DNA of 64,000 nt, from the NCBI RefSeq assembly GCF_001613465.1, contig NZ_BDCK01000015.1:372001-436000 (forward strand), read 5' to 3'. Source of the DNA: Nocardia niwae NBRC 108934 = DSM 45340. Its GTDB lineage: Bacteria; Actinomycetota; Actinomycetes; Mycobacteriales; Mycobacteriaceae. Of the stretch, positions 9,385-18,507 are shown one piece after another. Below the pieces are notes generated by a model. That model saw nothing but the letters and a program-made list of their open reading frames with translations. It was not told the DNA's origin and did no database searches. The position numbers and the translations under genes were made by a program. Every line of letters starts with the position of its first letter. Position 1 is the first letter of the stretch.

Positions 9385-10380
9385 GTGGCGATATCCAAGG
9401 TCGAGCGGCTGATGAATCTGGTCATCGCGCTGCTGTCGACCCGGCAGTTCCTGACCGCGGAGCGGATCCGGGAGAGTGTGGCCGGATACGAGGACTCCGC
9501 CAGCGACGAAGCGTTCAGCCGGATGTTCGAGCGGGACAAGAACGAACTGCGCGATCTGGGCATTCCGCTGGAAGTGGGTCCGGTGAGCCGGTACTCGACG
9601 ATCGAGGGCTACCGGATCAACCGCGACGCCTACGAGCTACCCGAGATCGACCTGACCGATGAGGAGGCCGCCGCCGTCGCGGTGGCCGTGCAGATGTGGG
9701 AATCGCCCGAGCTGGCCGCCGCCGCCGAGGGTGCGCTGCTCAAACTGCGGGCGGCGGGCATCCACGTGGAGACCGACGCCGCGGTGGCCTCGGTGCCCGC
9801 CGTTCCGGCCCGCGCTCGGGGCTCGGAACCGGTGCTCGGCAAACTTCTCGCCGCCATCGATGCCGGCCAAGCGGTGCGGTTCGAGCACCGCGGCGCGATC
9901 AACGCCCCCTATCTGATGCGCGACGTCGAGCCGTGGGGTGTCGTCACCCATCACGGCCGCTGGTACCTGGTCGGGCACGACCGGGACCGGGACGCGGTGC
10001 GCAGCTTCCGGCTCTCCCGGATCGGCGACGATGTGACCGCGTACGGTCCGCGCAACGGCGTGCGCAAGCCGGAGGGCGTCGATCTGCGCGCCATCGTCGA
10101 CCAGGTCACCAGCACCGCGCCGGTCAGCGGATCGGCGACGGTGTGGGTGGCCGAGGGGCGGGGACGGGAGATCCGCAGGCTCGGCCAGGTGACCGGCGAG
10201 CGCGTCGTGGGCGGCCGGGCGGGCGCCGTGGTCGAGCTTCCCGTGCGCTCGCGCGATTGGCTGGCCCGGCTGATCACCGGTCTGGGGCCGGACGCCGTGG
10301 TGCTGGCACCGGAATCACTTCGGGCCGATGTGATCGCGCGGCTGCGTTCGGTGCTCGACCGCACGGAGGTGCGGGCATGA
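9385..10380 (+). CDS. pafB: WYL-domain transcriptional regulator PafB
   Basis: A 331-residue regulator with an N-terminal winged helix-turn-helix (about residues 5-65) and a WYL domain containing GRWYLVGHDRDRDAVRSFRLSR near residues 190-215, then a WCX extension. In mycobacteria PafB and PafC form a heterodimer that activates the LexA/RecA-independent DNA-damage response. The stop overlaps the pafC start by 4 bases, consistent with stoichiometric synthesis. Translation begins at GTG after a TACCCT hexamer. Confidence 0.95.
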   Translation: MAISKVERLMNLVIALLSTRQFLTAERIRESVAGYEDSASDEAFSRMFERDKNELRDLGIPLEVGPVSRYSTIEGYRINRDAYELPEIDLTDEEAAAVAVAVQMWESPELAAAAEGALLKLRAAGIHVETDAAVASVPAVPARARGSEPVLGKLLAAIDAGQAVRFEHRGAINAPYLMRDVEPWGVVTHHGRWYLVGHDRDRDAVRSFRLSRIGDDVTAYGPRNGVRKPEGVDLRAIVDQVTSTAPVSGSATVWVAEGRGREIRRLGQVTGERVVGGRAGAVVELPVRSRDWLARLITGLGPDAVVLAPESLRADVIARLRSVLDRTEVRA

Positions 10381-11354
10381 GTTCGCGGCTCTCGGTCCGG
10401 CTGTCCCGGCTGCTGAATATGATCCCGTACTTCATCGCCCACCCCGGTATCAGCGCCGCCGAGGCCGCCGCAGACCTCGGTGTGACCACCAAGCAGCTGA
10501 TGAGCGACCTCAATCAGCTGTGGATGTGCGGGCTGCCCGGGTACGGCCCGGGCGACCTGATCGATCTGTCGTTCTCCGAGGAAAGCATCGAGGTCACCTT
10601 CTCCGCGGGCATCGATCGTCCGCTGCGGTTGACCTCCACGGAGGCGACCGCGCTGCTGGTCGCGCTGCGCTCGATCGTCGACATGCCGGGCATGGTGGAC
10701 CCGACCGCGGCCCACGCGGCCATCGCGAAGATCGAATCGGCGATCGCGGGCGGCGCGGAATCGGCAGCGGACGGTCGATCCCGCACGCCGCCGCCGGAGG
10801 CGCCCGCGGTGGCCGCCGTGCGCTCGGCGCTGGCGCTCGGCCGGGTGCTGCGGCTGGTGTATTACTCCGCCAGCCGCGACGTGGTGTCCGAACGCATCGT
10901 GGACCCCATCCGCATCGTCCTGGTGGATGACAACAGCTATCTGCAAGCCTGGTGCAGGCAGGCCGAGGGGGTGCGGCTGTTCCGCTTCGACCGGATCGAG
11001 GCGGCGAGCGAGCTGGACGAACTCGCCCGGCCGCCCAAGCACGCCACCGAGGCGACGGCGGGCTTGGACCTGTTCCAGGACGATCCGGCGGTCCCGTTGG
11101 CGCGCTTGCGGATTCACGGTGACTACGCTTGGGTGCTCGATCAGTACCCCATGCACCGGCTGGCGGTGCACCCCGACGGCAGCTTGGAGGCGACCATGCG
11201 GTTCGCCACGTTGGACTGGATGGCCCGCCTGCTGCTCGGTTTCGGCGCGGGCGTCACCGTCCTCGGGCCGCCGGAACTGGTGGCGGCAGTACGCGAGCGG
11301 TCGAACGCCGCGCTGGCCGCCTATGAGGAAGCCGGATACCTGGAGGCCAGATGA
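10377..11354 (+). CDS. pafC: WYL-domain transcriptional regulator PafC
   Basis: A 325-residue partner of PafB with the same layout: an N-terminal helix-turn-helix (LLNMIPYFIAHPGISAAEAA around residues 11-30), a central WYL domain (LQAWCRQAEGVRLFRFDRIE near residues 185-205) and a C-terminal WCX region. The ATG is chosen because it overlaps the pafB stop (ATGA) and the conserved N-terminus begins there. PafC binds the response signal with PafB in the cytoplasm. Confidence 0.95.
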   Translation: MSSRLSVRLSRLLNMIPYFIAHPGISAAEAAADLGVTTKQLMSDLNQLWMCGLPGYGPGDLIDLSFSEESIEVTFSAGIDRPLRLTSTEATALLVALRSIVDMPGMVDPTAAHAAIAKIESAIAGGAESAADGRSRTPPPEAPAVAAVRSALALGRVLRLVYYSASRDVVSERIVDPIRIVLVDDNSYLQAWCRQAEGVRLFRFDRIEAASELDELARPPKHATEATAGLDLFQDDPAVPLARLRIHGDYAWVLDQYPMHRLAVHPDGSLEATMRFATLDWMARLLLGFGAGVTVLGPPELVAAVRERSNAALAAYEEAGYLEAR

Positions 11355-11376
11355 GGCGCGAAGAGGCCCTACCGGC

Positions 11377-12426
11377 ATGAACGTTCGTGTGCTCGTGGTC
11401 GGCGCGGGCAGTATCGGCAATTTCGTCGGCGGCAAGCTCGGCGCGGCGGGCGCGGAGGTCACCCTGGTCGGCCGCAGGCGGGTGCTCGACGAGCTCGGCG
11501 CGTCCGGGCTGCGGCTCACCGACCTCGACGGCGGTGACGACGCGCTACCGCCGGACCGATTCCACCGCGCGACCGAACCGGATGACGTCGGCTCGGCGGA
11601 CTTGGTGCTGGTCACGGTCAAATCGGCGGCGACCGCCGAGGCGGTGCGCGAGCTGGCGGGCAAGATCCGGCCGGGCACCGTGGTGCTCAGCCTGCAGAAC
11701 GGCATCGGCAACGACTCGGTGATCCGGGAGATCCTGCCGCACTGCGTGGTGCTGGCCGGCATGGTGATGTTCAACGTCGTGCACCATCCCGGCGGCCGGT
11801 TCCATCGCGGCACCGAGGGCGGGCTCGCGGTGCAGGACGACCCGGCGCTGGCGCCGTTCCTGGACGTGTTCGAGCGTGCCGGGCTGGGTCTGCGCCGCCA
11901 CCCCGACCTGCGTCCGGTGCAGTGGGCGAAGCTGCTGCTCAACCTCAACAATCCGATCAACGCGCTGTCGGGCCGCCCGCTGCGGGAGGAGCTCGCCGAC
12001 CGGGACTACCGCCGCTGTCTCGCGCTGACCCAGCGCGAAGCGCTCGCTGTGATGAACAAGGCGCGAATTCGCCCCGCCCGGCTGACCCCGCTGCCGCCCC
12101 GGGTGATGGCCACGCTGCTGGCCGTCCCGGACGCCCTGTTCCGGCGGGTGGCCGGGCAGGTGCTGGCCATCGACCCGATGGCGCGCTCGTCCATGGCGGA
12201 CGACCTCGAGCTGGGCCGCACCACCGAAATCTCCTGGTTGTGTGGGGAAATCGTGGGGCTGGGCGCGATGGTCGGCGCGCCGACGCCGGTGAATCAGCGG
12301 CTGATCGAGTTGGTCGTCGCCGCCGAGCAGGGCGGCCGCCGCGCGTGGTCCGGCCGCGAGCTGCTCGGCCAGTTGCGGGGCGCCGCGGCGGGCGCCGCGC
12401 CCGAACGCCGGGCGAACGAGCAGTGA
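11377..12426 (+). CDS. Ketopantoate reductase family protein (2-dehydropantoate 2-reductase-like)
   Basis: A 349-residue NAD(P)-dependent dehydrogenase. It has the Rossmann motif VVGAGSIGNFVGGKL at residues 6-20 and VTVKSAATAEAV near residue 85. It also has the ketopantoate-reductase signature AKLLLNLNNPINALSG (about residues 187-202), which includes the catalytic Lys. It would reduce 2-dehydropantoate to pantoate for coenzyme A, or a related 2-oxo acid. It sits between pafC and tatA, in a position not occupied in M. tuberculosis. panE itself cannot be distinguished from paralogs, so no symbol is given. Confidence 0.85.
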   Translation: MNVRVLVVGAGSIGNFVGGKLGAAGAEVTLVGRRRVLDELGASGLRLTDLDGGDDALPPDRFHRATEPDDVGSADLVLVTVKSAATAEAVRELAGKIRPGTVVLSLQNGIGNDSVIREILPHCVVLAGMVMFNVVHHPGGRFHRGTEGGLAVQDDPALAPFLDVFERAGLGLRRHPDLRPVQWAKLLLNLNNPINALSGRPLREELADRDYRRCLALTQREALAVMNKARIRPARLTPLPPRVMATLLAVPDALFRRVAGQVLAIDPMARSSMADDLELGRTTEISWLCGEIVGLGAMVGAPTPVNQRLIELVVAAEQGGRRAWSGRELLGQLRGAAAGAAPERRANEQ

Positions 12427-12490
12427 CGGCGGCGTTCGCGCACGTCACGGTCCGGTAGCATCGAGACATCACAGTCTTGGGAGGTAGATC

Positions 12491-12754
12491 ATGGGCAGTC
12501 TGAGCATCTGGCACTGGCTGATCATTGCGGTGGTCTTCGTGATGTTCTTCGGCGCGAAGCGGATGCCCGACGCGGCCCGTAGCTTGGGCCGGTCGTTGCG
12601 CATCTTCAAGAGCGAGGTCAGCCAGATGCAGAACGAGAGCAACGCGCCCGACAGCGGTGCGCCGGCTCAGCAGCCCGCACCGCAGCTGCCCGCCGCGCAG
12701 CAGCCGACGCCGTCGCAGACCACGGAGTCCCGCACCGAGCAGAAGTCGGTCTGA
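12491..12754 (+). CDS. tatA: Sec-independent protein translocase subunit TatA
   Basis: An 87-residue protein with one N-terminal membrane helix ([20 protein letters not shown]), the [14 protein letters not shown] hinge and amphipathic helix, and a hydrophilic Gln/Pro-rich tail. TatA oligomers form the passage for folded twin-arginine substrates. A GGGAGG ribosome binding site lies 8 nt upstream. It is followed by a strong hairpin and then tatC. Confidence 0.95.
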   Translation: MGSLSIWHWLIIAVVFVMFFGAKRMPDAARSLGRSLRIFKSEVSQMQNESNAPDSGAPAQQPAPQLPAAQQPTPSQTTESRTEQKSV

Positions 12755-12769
12755 GCGGATCCGCTCGCG

Positions 12770-12795
12770 CCGGAGTGAGGAAGGGCTCACTCCGG
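12770..12795 (+). terminator. 10-bp hairpin between tatA and tatC
   Basis: CCGGAGTGAG (12770-12779) and CTCACTCCGG (12786-12795) are perfect arms around a 6-nt loop. It may partly end transcription or stabilise the tatA 3' end, helping TatA exceed TatC. Confidence 0.6.
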
Positions 12796-12852
12796 ACTCA
12801 GTGCTGTTGCCGAGCTGAGCCAGGCACGTGAACCCAGGGGCGATCACCAACC

Positions 12853-13806
12853 ATGCGAATCCCGTTCGATCCGCGCCGCAGTAAGCGCAGGACCAATCCC
12901 GACGGCACGATGTCGTTGGTCGAGCATCTGCAAGAGCTGCGTTACCGGTTGCTGGTCTCGATCGCGGCGGTGATCGCGACGACGATCCTGGGGTTTCTGT
13001 GGTACGCGCACGGATTCCTGGGGGTCGAGAGCCTCGGTGAGATCCTGCGCGGACCGTACTGTTCGCTGCCCGCGTCGGCGCGTGCGTCGCTGACCCCCGA
13101 TGGGGAATGCCGGCTGCTGGCCACCGCGCCGTTCGAGCAGTTCACTTTGCGGTTGAAGGTCGGCATGACCGCGGGCGTGGTGCTGGCTGCGCCGATCTGG
13201 CTGTACCAGTTGTGGGCGTTCATCACCCCGGGCCTGTACGCGAAGGAACGCAAATACGCGATCGGGTTCGTGTCCTCGGGCACGGTCCTGTTCGCTTCGG
13301 GTGCGGTGCTGGCCTATGTGGTGATCGCGCACGCGTTGAGTTTCCTGCTGACCATCGGTGACAACGTGCAGATCACGGCGTTGAGCGGGTCACAGTATTT
13401 CAGTTTCATCATTCAGTTGCTGATCATCTTCGGGGTCAGTTTCGAGACGCCGTTGCTGATCATCGGGTTGAACCTGGTCGGCGTGCTGACCTATCAGCGT
13501 CTGAAGGCGTGGCGGCGCGGGATCACCTTCGGCTTGTTCGTGTTCGCGGCGATCGTGACGCCGCAGGATCCCTTCTCGATGTTGGCGTTGGCACTGGCCT
13601 TGACGGTGTTGTTCGAAGTGGCGATCCAGTTCTCCCGGATCAACGATCTGCGCCGGGCGCGCAAGGAGCGCGAGGGCTGGGGTGCGTTGTCCGACGAAGA
13701 GGCCTCCGAACTGAGCGAGCCGGAGCCGATCGACCCGGCGGATTCGATCACCACGCCCGCGGAGAAATCCACACGACCGGTGTCGGACTACTCCGATACG
13801 CTCTGA
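12853..13806 (+). CDS. tatC: Sec-independent protein translocase subunit TatC
   Basis: A 317-residue membrane protein with the expected six helices. The N-terminal [15 protein letters not shown] motif (about residues 17-31) contributes to binding of the twin-arginine signal. A conserved loop [16 protein letters not shown] lies near residues 120-136. A ~60-residue acidic cytoplasmic tail follows the last helix. It is the receptor component of the Tat pathway. No strong ribosome binding site is seen before the ATG. helY follows after 3 bases. Confidence 0.96.
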   Translation: MRIPFDPRRSKRRTNPDGTMSLVEHLQELRYRLLVSIAAVIATTILGFLWYAHGFLGVESLGEILRGPYCSLPASARASLTPDGECRLLATAPFEQFTLRLKVGMTAGVVLAAPIWLYQLWAFITPGLYAKERKYAIGFVSSGTVLFASGAVLAYVVIAHALSFLLTIGDNVQITALSGSQYFSFIIQLLIIFGVSFETPLLIIGLNLVGVLTYQRLKAWRRGITFGLFVFAAIVTPQDPFSMLALALALTVLFEVAIQFSRINDLRRARKEREGWGALSDEEASELSEPEPIDPADSITTPAEKSTRPVSDYSDTL

Positions 13807-13809
13807 CGA

Positions 13810-16512
13810 GTGACAGATGACCGGTCGCAGACGGGCGAATTGGACGCGTTTTCCACGGAGCTGAAGTTCCGGCTGGATCCGTTTCAGCGCGAAGCCTGTG
13901 CGGCGCTCGAAGAAGGCCACAGCGTCCTGGTCTGCGCGCCCACGGGCGCGGGCAAGACGGTCGTGGGGGAGTTCGCCGTCCACCTGGCGCTGGCGGCGGG
14001 TGGGAAGTGTTTCTACACCACGCCCATCAAGGCGCTGTCGAACCAGAAGTTCGCCGACCTCACCGAACGCCACGGCCGCGACAACGTCGGACTGCTGACC
14101 GGCGACCAATCGATCAATCCGGACGCGCCGGTGGTCGTGATGACCACCGAGGTGCTGCGCAACATGCTCTACGCCTCCTCGGACGCGCTGCGCGGGCTGT
14201 CCTACGTCGTGATGGACGAGGTGCACTACCTGGCCGACCGGTTCCGCGGCGCCGTCTGGGAAGAGGTCATCCTGCACCTGCCCCCGGACGTGCGGCTGGT
14301 CAGCCTGTCGGCCACGGTGAGCAACGCCGAGGAGTTCGGCGCCTGGATGGAGACGGTGCGCGGAGACACCGCCGTGGTGGTCGACGAGACCAGGCCCGTG
14401 CCGCTGTGGCAGCACGTCATGGTGGGGCGGCGGATGTTCGACCTGTTCGACACGAAATCCACCGAGCAGAAGGTGCTCGTCGACGAAGATCTGGTGCGGT
14501 TCATCCGCCACCGTGAGGCCGCCGATCGGATGAACAGCTGGGGCGCCCCGCGCAACGGCCGCGGCGGCCCGCGCCGGGATTTCCGTCCGCTGCCGCGCCC
14601 GGAGGTGCTGGCCAAACTGGACGAAGAGGGCCTGCTGCCCGCGATCACGTTCATCTTCAGCCGGGCGGGATGCGACGGCGCGCTCGCGCAGTGCCTGCGG
14701 TCGCGGCTCGACCTGAGCCGTCCGGAGGAGCGCGACGAGATCGACGCGATCATCCAGAAGCACACCGGTGATCTGCCCAAGGCCGATCTGGAGGTGCTCG
14801 GCTACTGGGAATGGTGTGAGGCGCTGCACCGCGGCCTCGCCGCGCACCACGCCGGGATGTTGCCCGCATTCCGGCACACCGTCGAGGAACTGTTCGTCAA
14901 CGGGTTGGTGCGCGCCGTCTTCGCCACCGAGACGCTGGCCCTCGGGATCAACATGCCCGCCCGCACCGTCGTGCTGGAACGGCTGGTGAAGTTCAACGGC
15001 GAGTCGCACGCGGAACTCACGCCCGGCGAATACACCCAGCTGACCGGACGCGCGGGGCGGCGCGGCATCGACGTCGAAGGCCACGCGGTGGTGCTGTGGC
15101 AGCCCGAGGTGGACACCAGCGCGGTCGCCGGTCTGGCTTCCACGCGCACCTATCCGCTGCGCAGTTCGTTCCGGCCGGGCTACAACATGTCGATCAATCT
15201 CATCGACCGCATGGGCGCCGACGAATCGCGCGCCCTGCTGGAGCGGTCCTTCGCCCAGTTCCAGGCGGACCGGTCGGTGGTCGGGCTGGTGCGCGGCATC
15301 GAGCGCAACGATGGGGCGCTGCGCAAGCTGCGCGATCAGCTCGGCGGCACGGAAGGCGGATTCCTGGAATACCTCTCGCTGCGGGAGCGGATCAAGCAGC
15401 GCGAGCGGCACCTGGCCCAGCAGAGTCGCGCCGACCGGCGGGGCGCTGCGGTGGACGCGCTCGGCGCCCTGCGGCGCGGCGACGTGGTGGCGATTCCCTC
15501 CGGCCGCCGCGCCGGGCTCGCGGTGATCCTGGAGCCGGACGCGACGCCCGGTGATCCGCGGCCGCTGGTGCTCACCGAGGACAAGTGGGCTGGACGCGTA
15601 TCGGTCGCCGATTTCCCCGTGCCCGCCGAGGCGCTCGGGCACATGCGGCTGCCGCGCCGGGTCGATCATCGGACCGCGCGCACCCGTCGCGATCTGGCTT
15701 CCGCGCTGCGCAGCACGGGGATCTCGGTGCCGGGCAGGCCGCGGCGTGGCAGGCAGTCCGCCGCGGCCGACGACCGGGAACTGGCGACGCTGCGGCGCAG
15801 CATGCGCGCGCATCCGGCGCACTCCCGGCCCGATCGCGAGCAACTGGCCCGGGTGGGCGAACGCTACAACCGGCTGCTGCGCGAGACGGAATCAATGCGC
15901 CAGAAGGTTGCCGCGACCACCAATTCGCTCGCGCGCACCTTCGACCGGATCCTCGGCCTGCTGGAGGAACGCGGTTTCGTGCACGAGAGCGAGGTGACCG
16001 CGGACGGACGCCGGCTCGCCCGCATCTACGCTGAGAGCGATTTGCTGGTCGCCGAATGTCTCAGGAAGGGGCTGTGGCGCGGCCTCGGCCCGGCCGAACT
16101 GGCGGGGGTGGTGTCGATCCTGGTCTACGAATCCCGCCAGGAGGGTGGATATCTCGGCGCGAGCGGGCCGACGGCGCCGATCCGCCGGGCAGTCGGCGCG
16201 ACCATCGGCGTCTGGTCCGAGCTGCGCACCGACGAAGCGCGGCACAAGTTGCCGCCGACCAGGGAACCTGATCTGGGTTTCGTCGACGGTGTCTACAAAT
16301 GGGCGCGCGGCGACGGGTTGGCCGAGTCGTTGCTCGCCAGCGGTGACACGGGCGCGCCCTTGTCGGCGGGCGACTTCGTGCGCTGGTGCAGGCAGGTGAT
16401 CGATCTGCTCGACCAGATCCACGGCACAGCCGACGATCTCGAGGTCGCCGCCACCGCGGCCAAAGCGGTGCGGGCGATCCGGCGGGGCGTCGTGGCGGTG
16501 GACGCCGCCTGA
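13810..16512 (+). CDS. helY: ATP-dependent RNA helicase HelY (Ski2-like, DEVH box)
   Basis: A 900-residue superfamily 2 helicase. Walker A APTGAGKT is near residues 38-45, the DEVH box VVMDEVHYLADR near 135, SLSATV near 168, and the motif VI region QLTGRAGRRGIDVEG near 409. The C-terminal DSHCT domain characteristic of the Ski2/Mtr4 group fills the last third. The GTG start lies 3 bases after the tatC stop, so coupling is likely. It probably acts in RNA processing or decay in the cytoplasm. Confidence 0.95.
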   Translation: MTDDRSQTGELDAFSTELKFRLDPFQREACAALEEGHSVLVCAPTGAGKTVVGEFAVHLALAAGGKCFYTTPIKALSNQKFADLTERHGRDNVGLLTGDQSINPDAPVVVMTTEVLRNMLYASSDALRGLSYVVMDEVHYLADRFRGAVWEEVILHLPPDVRLVSLSATVSNAEEFGAWMETVRGDTAVVVDETRPVPLWQHVMVGRRMFDLFDTKSTEQKVLVDEDLVRFIRHREAADRMNSWGAPRNGRGGPRRDFRPLPRPEVLAKLDEEGLLPAITFIFSRAGCDGALAQCLRSRLDLSRPEERDEIDAIIQKHTGDLPKADLEVLGYWEWCEALHRGLAAHHAGMLPAFRHTVEELFVNGLVRAVFATETLALGINMPARTVVLERLVKFNGESHAELTPGEYTQLTGRAGRRGIDVEGHAVVLWQPEVDTSAVAGLASTRTYPLRSSFRPGYNMSINLIDRMGADESRALLERSFAQFQADRSVVGLVRGIERNDGALRKLRDQLGGTEGGFLEYLSLRERIKQRERHLAQQSRADRRGAAVDALGALRRGDVVAIPSGRRAGLAVILEPDATPGDPRPLVLTEDKWAGRVSVADFPVPAEALGHMRLPRRVDHRTARTRRDLASALRSTGISVPGRPRRGRQSAAADDRELATLRRSMRAHPAHSRPDREQLARVGERYNRLLRETESMRQKVAATTNSLARTFDRILGLLEERGFVHESEVTADGRRLARIYAESDLLVAECLRKGLWRGLGPAELAGVVSILVYESRQEGGYLGASGPTAPIRRAVGATIGVWSELRTDEARHKLPPTREPDLGFVDGVYKWARGDGLAESLLASGDTGAPLSAGDFVRWCRQVIDLLDQIHGTADDLEVAATAAKAVRAIRRGVVAVDAA

Positions 16513-16675
16513 GCCGTGTGAGCGAGGGGCACGCGGCGGCGGCAATATCAACACGGCGGATTCGATTGTGATTTGATTTCTTTCGCGTACCGACCGTGGC
16601 GGAGTAGTCGTGTCATGCGACGAGGCCCACGCGGGGGGCTACCGTGTGTACAACGATGCGAGTGGAGGCAAGCAG

Positions 16676-17377
16676 ATGAGCGGCCCGTACGGACCGAACG
16701 ACCCCGGGGAGGGACGCAACGATCCCACCCAGCAGTGGGGTGGACAGCAGGCGCCGGGCGGGGCCGGTCCCACGCAGCAGTGGGGCGGTCAGCCGCAGAC
16801 CCCGGCCTCGGCGCAGCCGACCCAGCACTGGGGTGAGCAGCAACCGCAGCAGCAGTGGGGACAACCGCAGCAGCAACAATGGGGCCAGCAACCGCAGCAG
16901 CCTCAGCAGCCGCAGTGGGGTCAGCAGCCCGCCCAGGGCCAGCCGCAATGGGGCCAGCCGCAGCAGCAGGACTGGGGCCAGCAAGGCCAGCAGCCGCAGT
17001 GGGGTCAACCGCAGCAGCCGCAGCCGCAGTGGGGCGCTCCGGGCCAGCAGCCGCCGCAGCAGGGCGGCAAGGGCAAAGGCCTGATCATCGGTCTGTCGGT
17101 GCTCGGCGTCGCGGTGGTCGGCGCGATCGTCGCGCTCGTGCTCGTGCTGACCGCCAAGGACCAGCTGGATCAGGCCGCGGTGCAGGACGGCGTGAAGAAG
17201 GTGCTGTCGGACTCCTACGGCATCCAGGACATCAGCGACGTCTCCTGCCCCTCCGGCCAGGAAGTCAAGGTCGACGCCACCTTCGAGTGCAGCGTGAAGG
17301 TCAGCGGCGAGGCCAAGAAAGTGAACATCAAGATCACCAAGGACGACGGCACCTACGAGGTGGGTCGTCCCAGCTAG
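16676..17377 (+). CDS. Gln/Trp-repeat membrane protein with extracytoplasmic DUF4333 domain (Rv2091c position)
   Basis: A 233-residue protein in three parts. Residues 1-125 are a low-complexity cytosolic region of irregular Q-Q-W-G and P-Q-Q-Q-W-G repeats. One membrane helix follows (LIIGLSVLGVAVVGAIVALV, about residues 133-152). A C-terminal DUF4333 domain has two conserved Cys (ISDVSCPSG and ATFECSV). The ATG is chosen for its GGAGG ribosome binding site 8 nt upstream; the same frame is open further upstream. The position after helY matches Rv2091c. The role is unknown; the repeats may act as a flexible interaction domain. Confidence 0.88.
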   Translation: MSGPYGPNDPGEGRNDPTQQWGGQQAPGGAGPTQQWGGQPQTPASAQPTQHWGEQQPQQQWGQPQQQQWGQQPQQPQQPQWGQQPAQGQPQWGQPQQQDWGQQGQQPQWGQPQQPQPQWGAPGQQPPQQGGKGKGLIIGLSVLGVAVVGAIVALVLVLTAKDQLDQAAVQDGVKKVLSDSYGIQDISDVSCPSGQEVKVDATFECSVKVSGEAKKVNIKITKDDGTYEVGRPS

Positions 17378-17412
17378 CGTGTCGCGCGGCGACGTCGTCG
17401 CCGCTGTTCGAA

Positions 17413-17447
17413 CGACGGCCCCATCGAGGTACGCGATGGGGCCGTCG
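17413..17447. terminator. Bidirectional terminator hairpin
   Basis: CGACGGCCCCATCG (17413-17426) and its exact complement at 17434-17447 flank a 7-nt loop. It lies between the convergent DUF4333 and exonuclease genes. Confidence 0.75.
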
Positions 17448-17457
17448 GCTTCCGTGG

Positions 17458-18423
17458 TCAGGCGGTGCGCGCCCCTAGTGCGGTGATCAGGCGCGTGACC
17501 GGGCTTTCGGCGTTGTAGGCGGTAGCGAGGGCGCTCAGACGCTCCGAGTCGGCGGGTTCGACGGGGAGGACGTCGCTGCGGGACAGGGCCACCTCCGCGT
17601 CGCGGACCACTCGCACAACCGGTGCGGCGGCCTTCAGGTAGTCCCCGGCGGCGCGCAGCCGGGCGCGCACGCTTTGGGCCAGCTCTGCATCGGGATCCTC
17701 GACGGCCGCGACCAGGGCCTCCAAGGAACCGAAACGGGAGATCAAGGTGGCGGCGGACTTCTCACCGATGCCCGCCACGCCGGGCAGGCCGTCGGAGGCG
17801 TCGCCGCGCAGGGTCGCCATATCGGCATAGGCCGGGCCCGCGTTCTCCAGCGGCACCCCGTACTTGGCCGACACCTCCGCGGGGCCGTACAGTTCCGCCT
17901 TGGCCAGGCCCCGTCCGGCGTAGAACACCCGCACCGGGGGCGCGGGCTTGTCGCGCACCAGTTGCAGAAGGTCGCGGTCACCGCTGACCACGACGACCTC
18001 ATCAGCGCGTTCCCTGGTCGCCAGGGTGCCGAGCACGTCGTCGGCTTCCAAACCCTCCGCACCGCCGGTCGCGATGCCCGCCGCCTCGAGCACCTCCAGG
18101 ATCATCTCCACCTGCGGGGTGAGCGTGTCGGGCACGCTCTCCGCGCCGGGTGCGGCCTCCGGCGAGCTGTCCAATCGGTGCGCCTTGTAGGACGGCACCA
18201 GATCGACCCGATACGCCGGGCGCCAGTCCAGATCCAGGCAGACAACCAGCCTGTTCGGTGCGAATCTGGTGATCAGCGACGCCACCATGTCGGTGAATCC
18301 CCGCAGCGCGTTCACCGACCGGCCGTCGGGCGCGGTGATCTTGTCGGGGATGGCGTGGAAGGCGCGGAACCACAGACTGGCTCCGTCCAACAGCAGCAGG
18401 GGCCCACCGGAAGCAGAGGTCAC
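17458..18423 (-). CDS. 5'-3' exonuclease (stand-alone PIN/FEN-like nuclease)
   Basis: A 321-residue nuclease resembling the 5' nuclease domain of DNA polymerase I but lacking a polymerase. It begins [16 protein letters not shown] (metal-binding Asp near residue 12) and has the metal-binding cluster [15 protein letters not shown] near residue 122. [12 protein letters not shown] follows, and the helix-hairpin-helix [18 protein letters not shown] lies near residue 200. It is the Rv2090 counterpart and would process flap or RNA-primer ends. A TAGCCT hexamer 6 nt before the GTG start points to a leaderless transcript. It is divergent from pepE. Confidence 0.92.
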   Translation of the reverse strand: MTSASGGPLLLLDGASLWFRAFHAIPDKITAPDGRSVNALRGFTDMVASLITRFAPNRLVVCLDLDWRPAYRVDLVPSYKAHRLDSSPEAAPGAESVPDTLTPQVEMILEVLEAAGIATGGAEGLEADDVLGTLATRERADEVVVVSGDRDLLQLVRDKPAPPVRVFYAGRGLAKAELYGPAEVSAKYGVPLENAGPAYADMATLRGDASDGLPGVAGIGEKSAATLISRFGSLEALVAAVEDPDAELAQSVRARLRAAGDYLKAAAPVVRVVRDAEVALSRSDVLPVEPADSERLSALATAYNAESPVTRLITALGARTA

Positions 18424-18429
18424 GGGCTG

Positions 18430-18435
18430 AGGCTA
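18430..18435 (-). promoter_or_regulatory. Putative -10 element (TAGCCT) of the exonuclease gene
   Basis: On the minus strand TAGCCT lies 6 nt upstream of the GTG start. Confidence 0.45.
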
Positions 18436-18494
18436 CTCGTTCGCACCGACACGGCCTCGGCGAAGTTCGGCGTTCGTCGCGCACGCGTGGCGGG

Positions 18495-18500
18495 TAACGT
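18495..18500 (+). promoter_or_regulatory. Putative -10 element (TAACGT) of pepE
   Basis: TAACGT ends 7 nt before the pepE ATG; no ribosome binding site is visible. Confidence 0.5.
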
Positions 18501-18507
18501 CGGACGA

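Noticed and set aside
13390..15843. Very long open frame (817 codons) on the minus strand
   Set aside because: Antisense shadow of helY. The helicase motifs are on the plus strand, and the minus translation is Arg/Gly/His-rich without any family motif. Similar shadows lie opposite dop, cobN, mpa-like regions and tldD.
16740..17050. CRISPR-like array
   Set aside because: The repeats are irregular in-frame Gln/Trp-Gly codons of a protein; there are no constant repeats with unique spacers and no cas genes.
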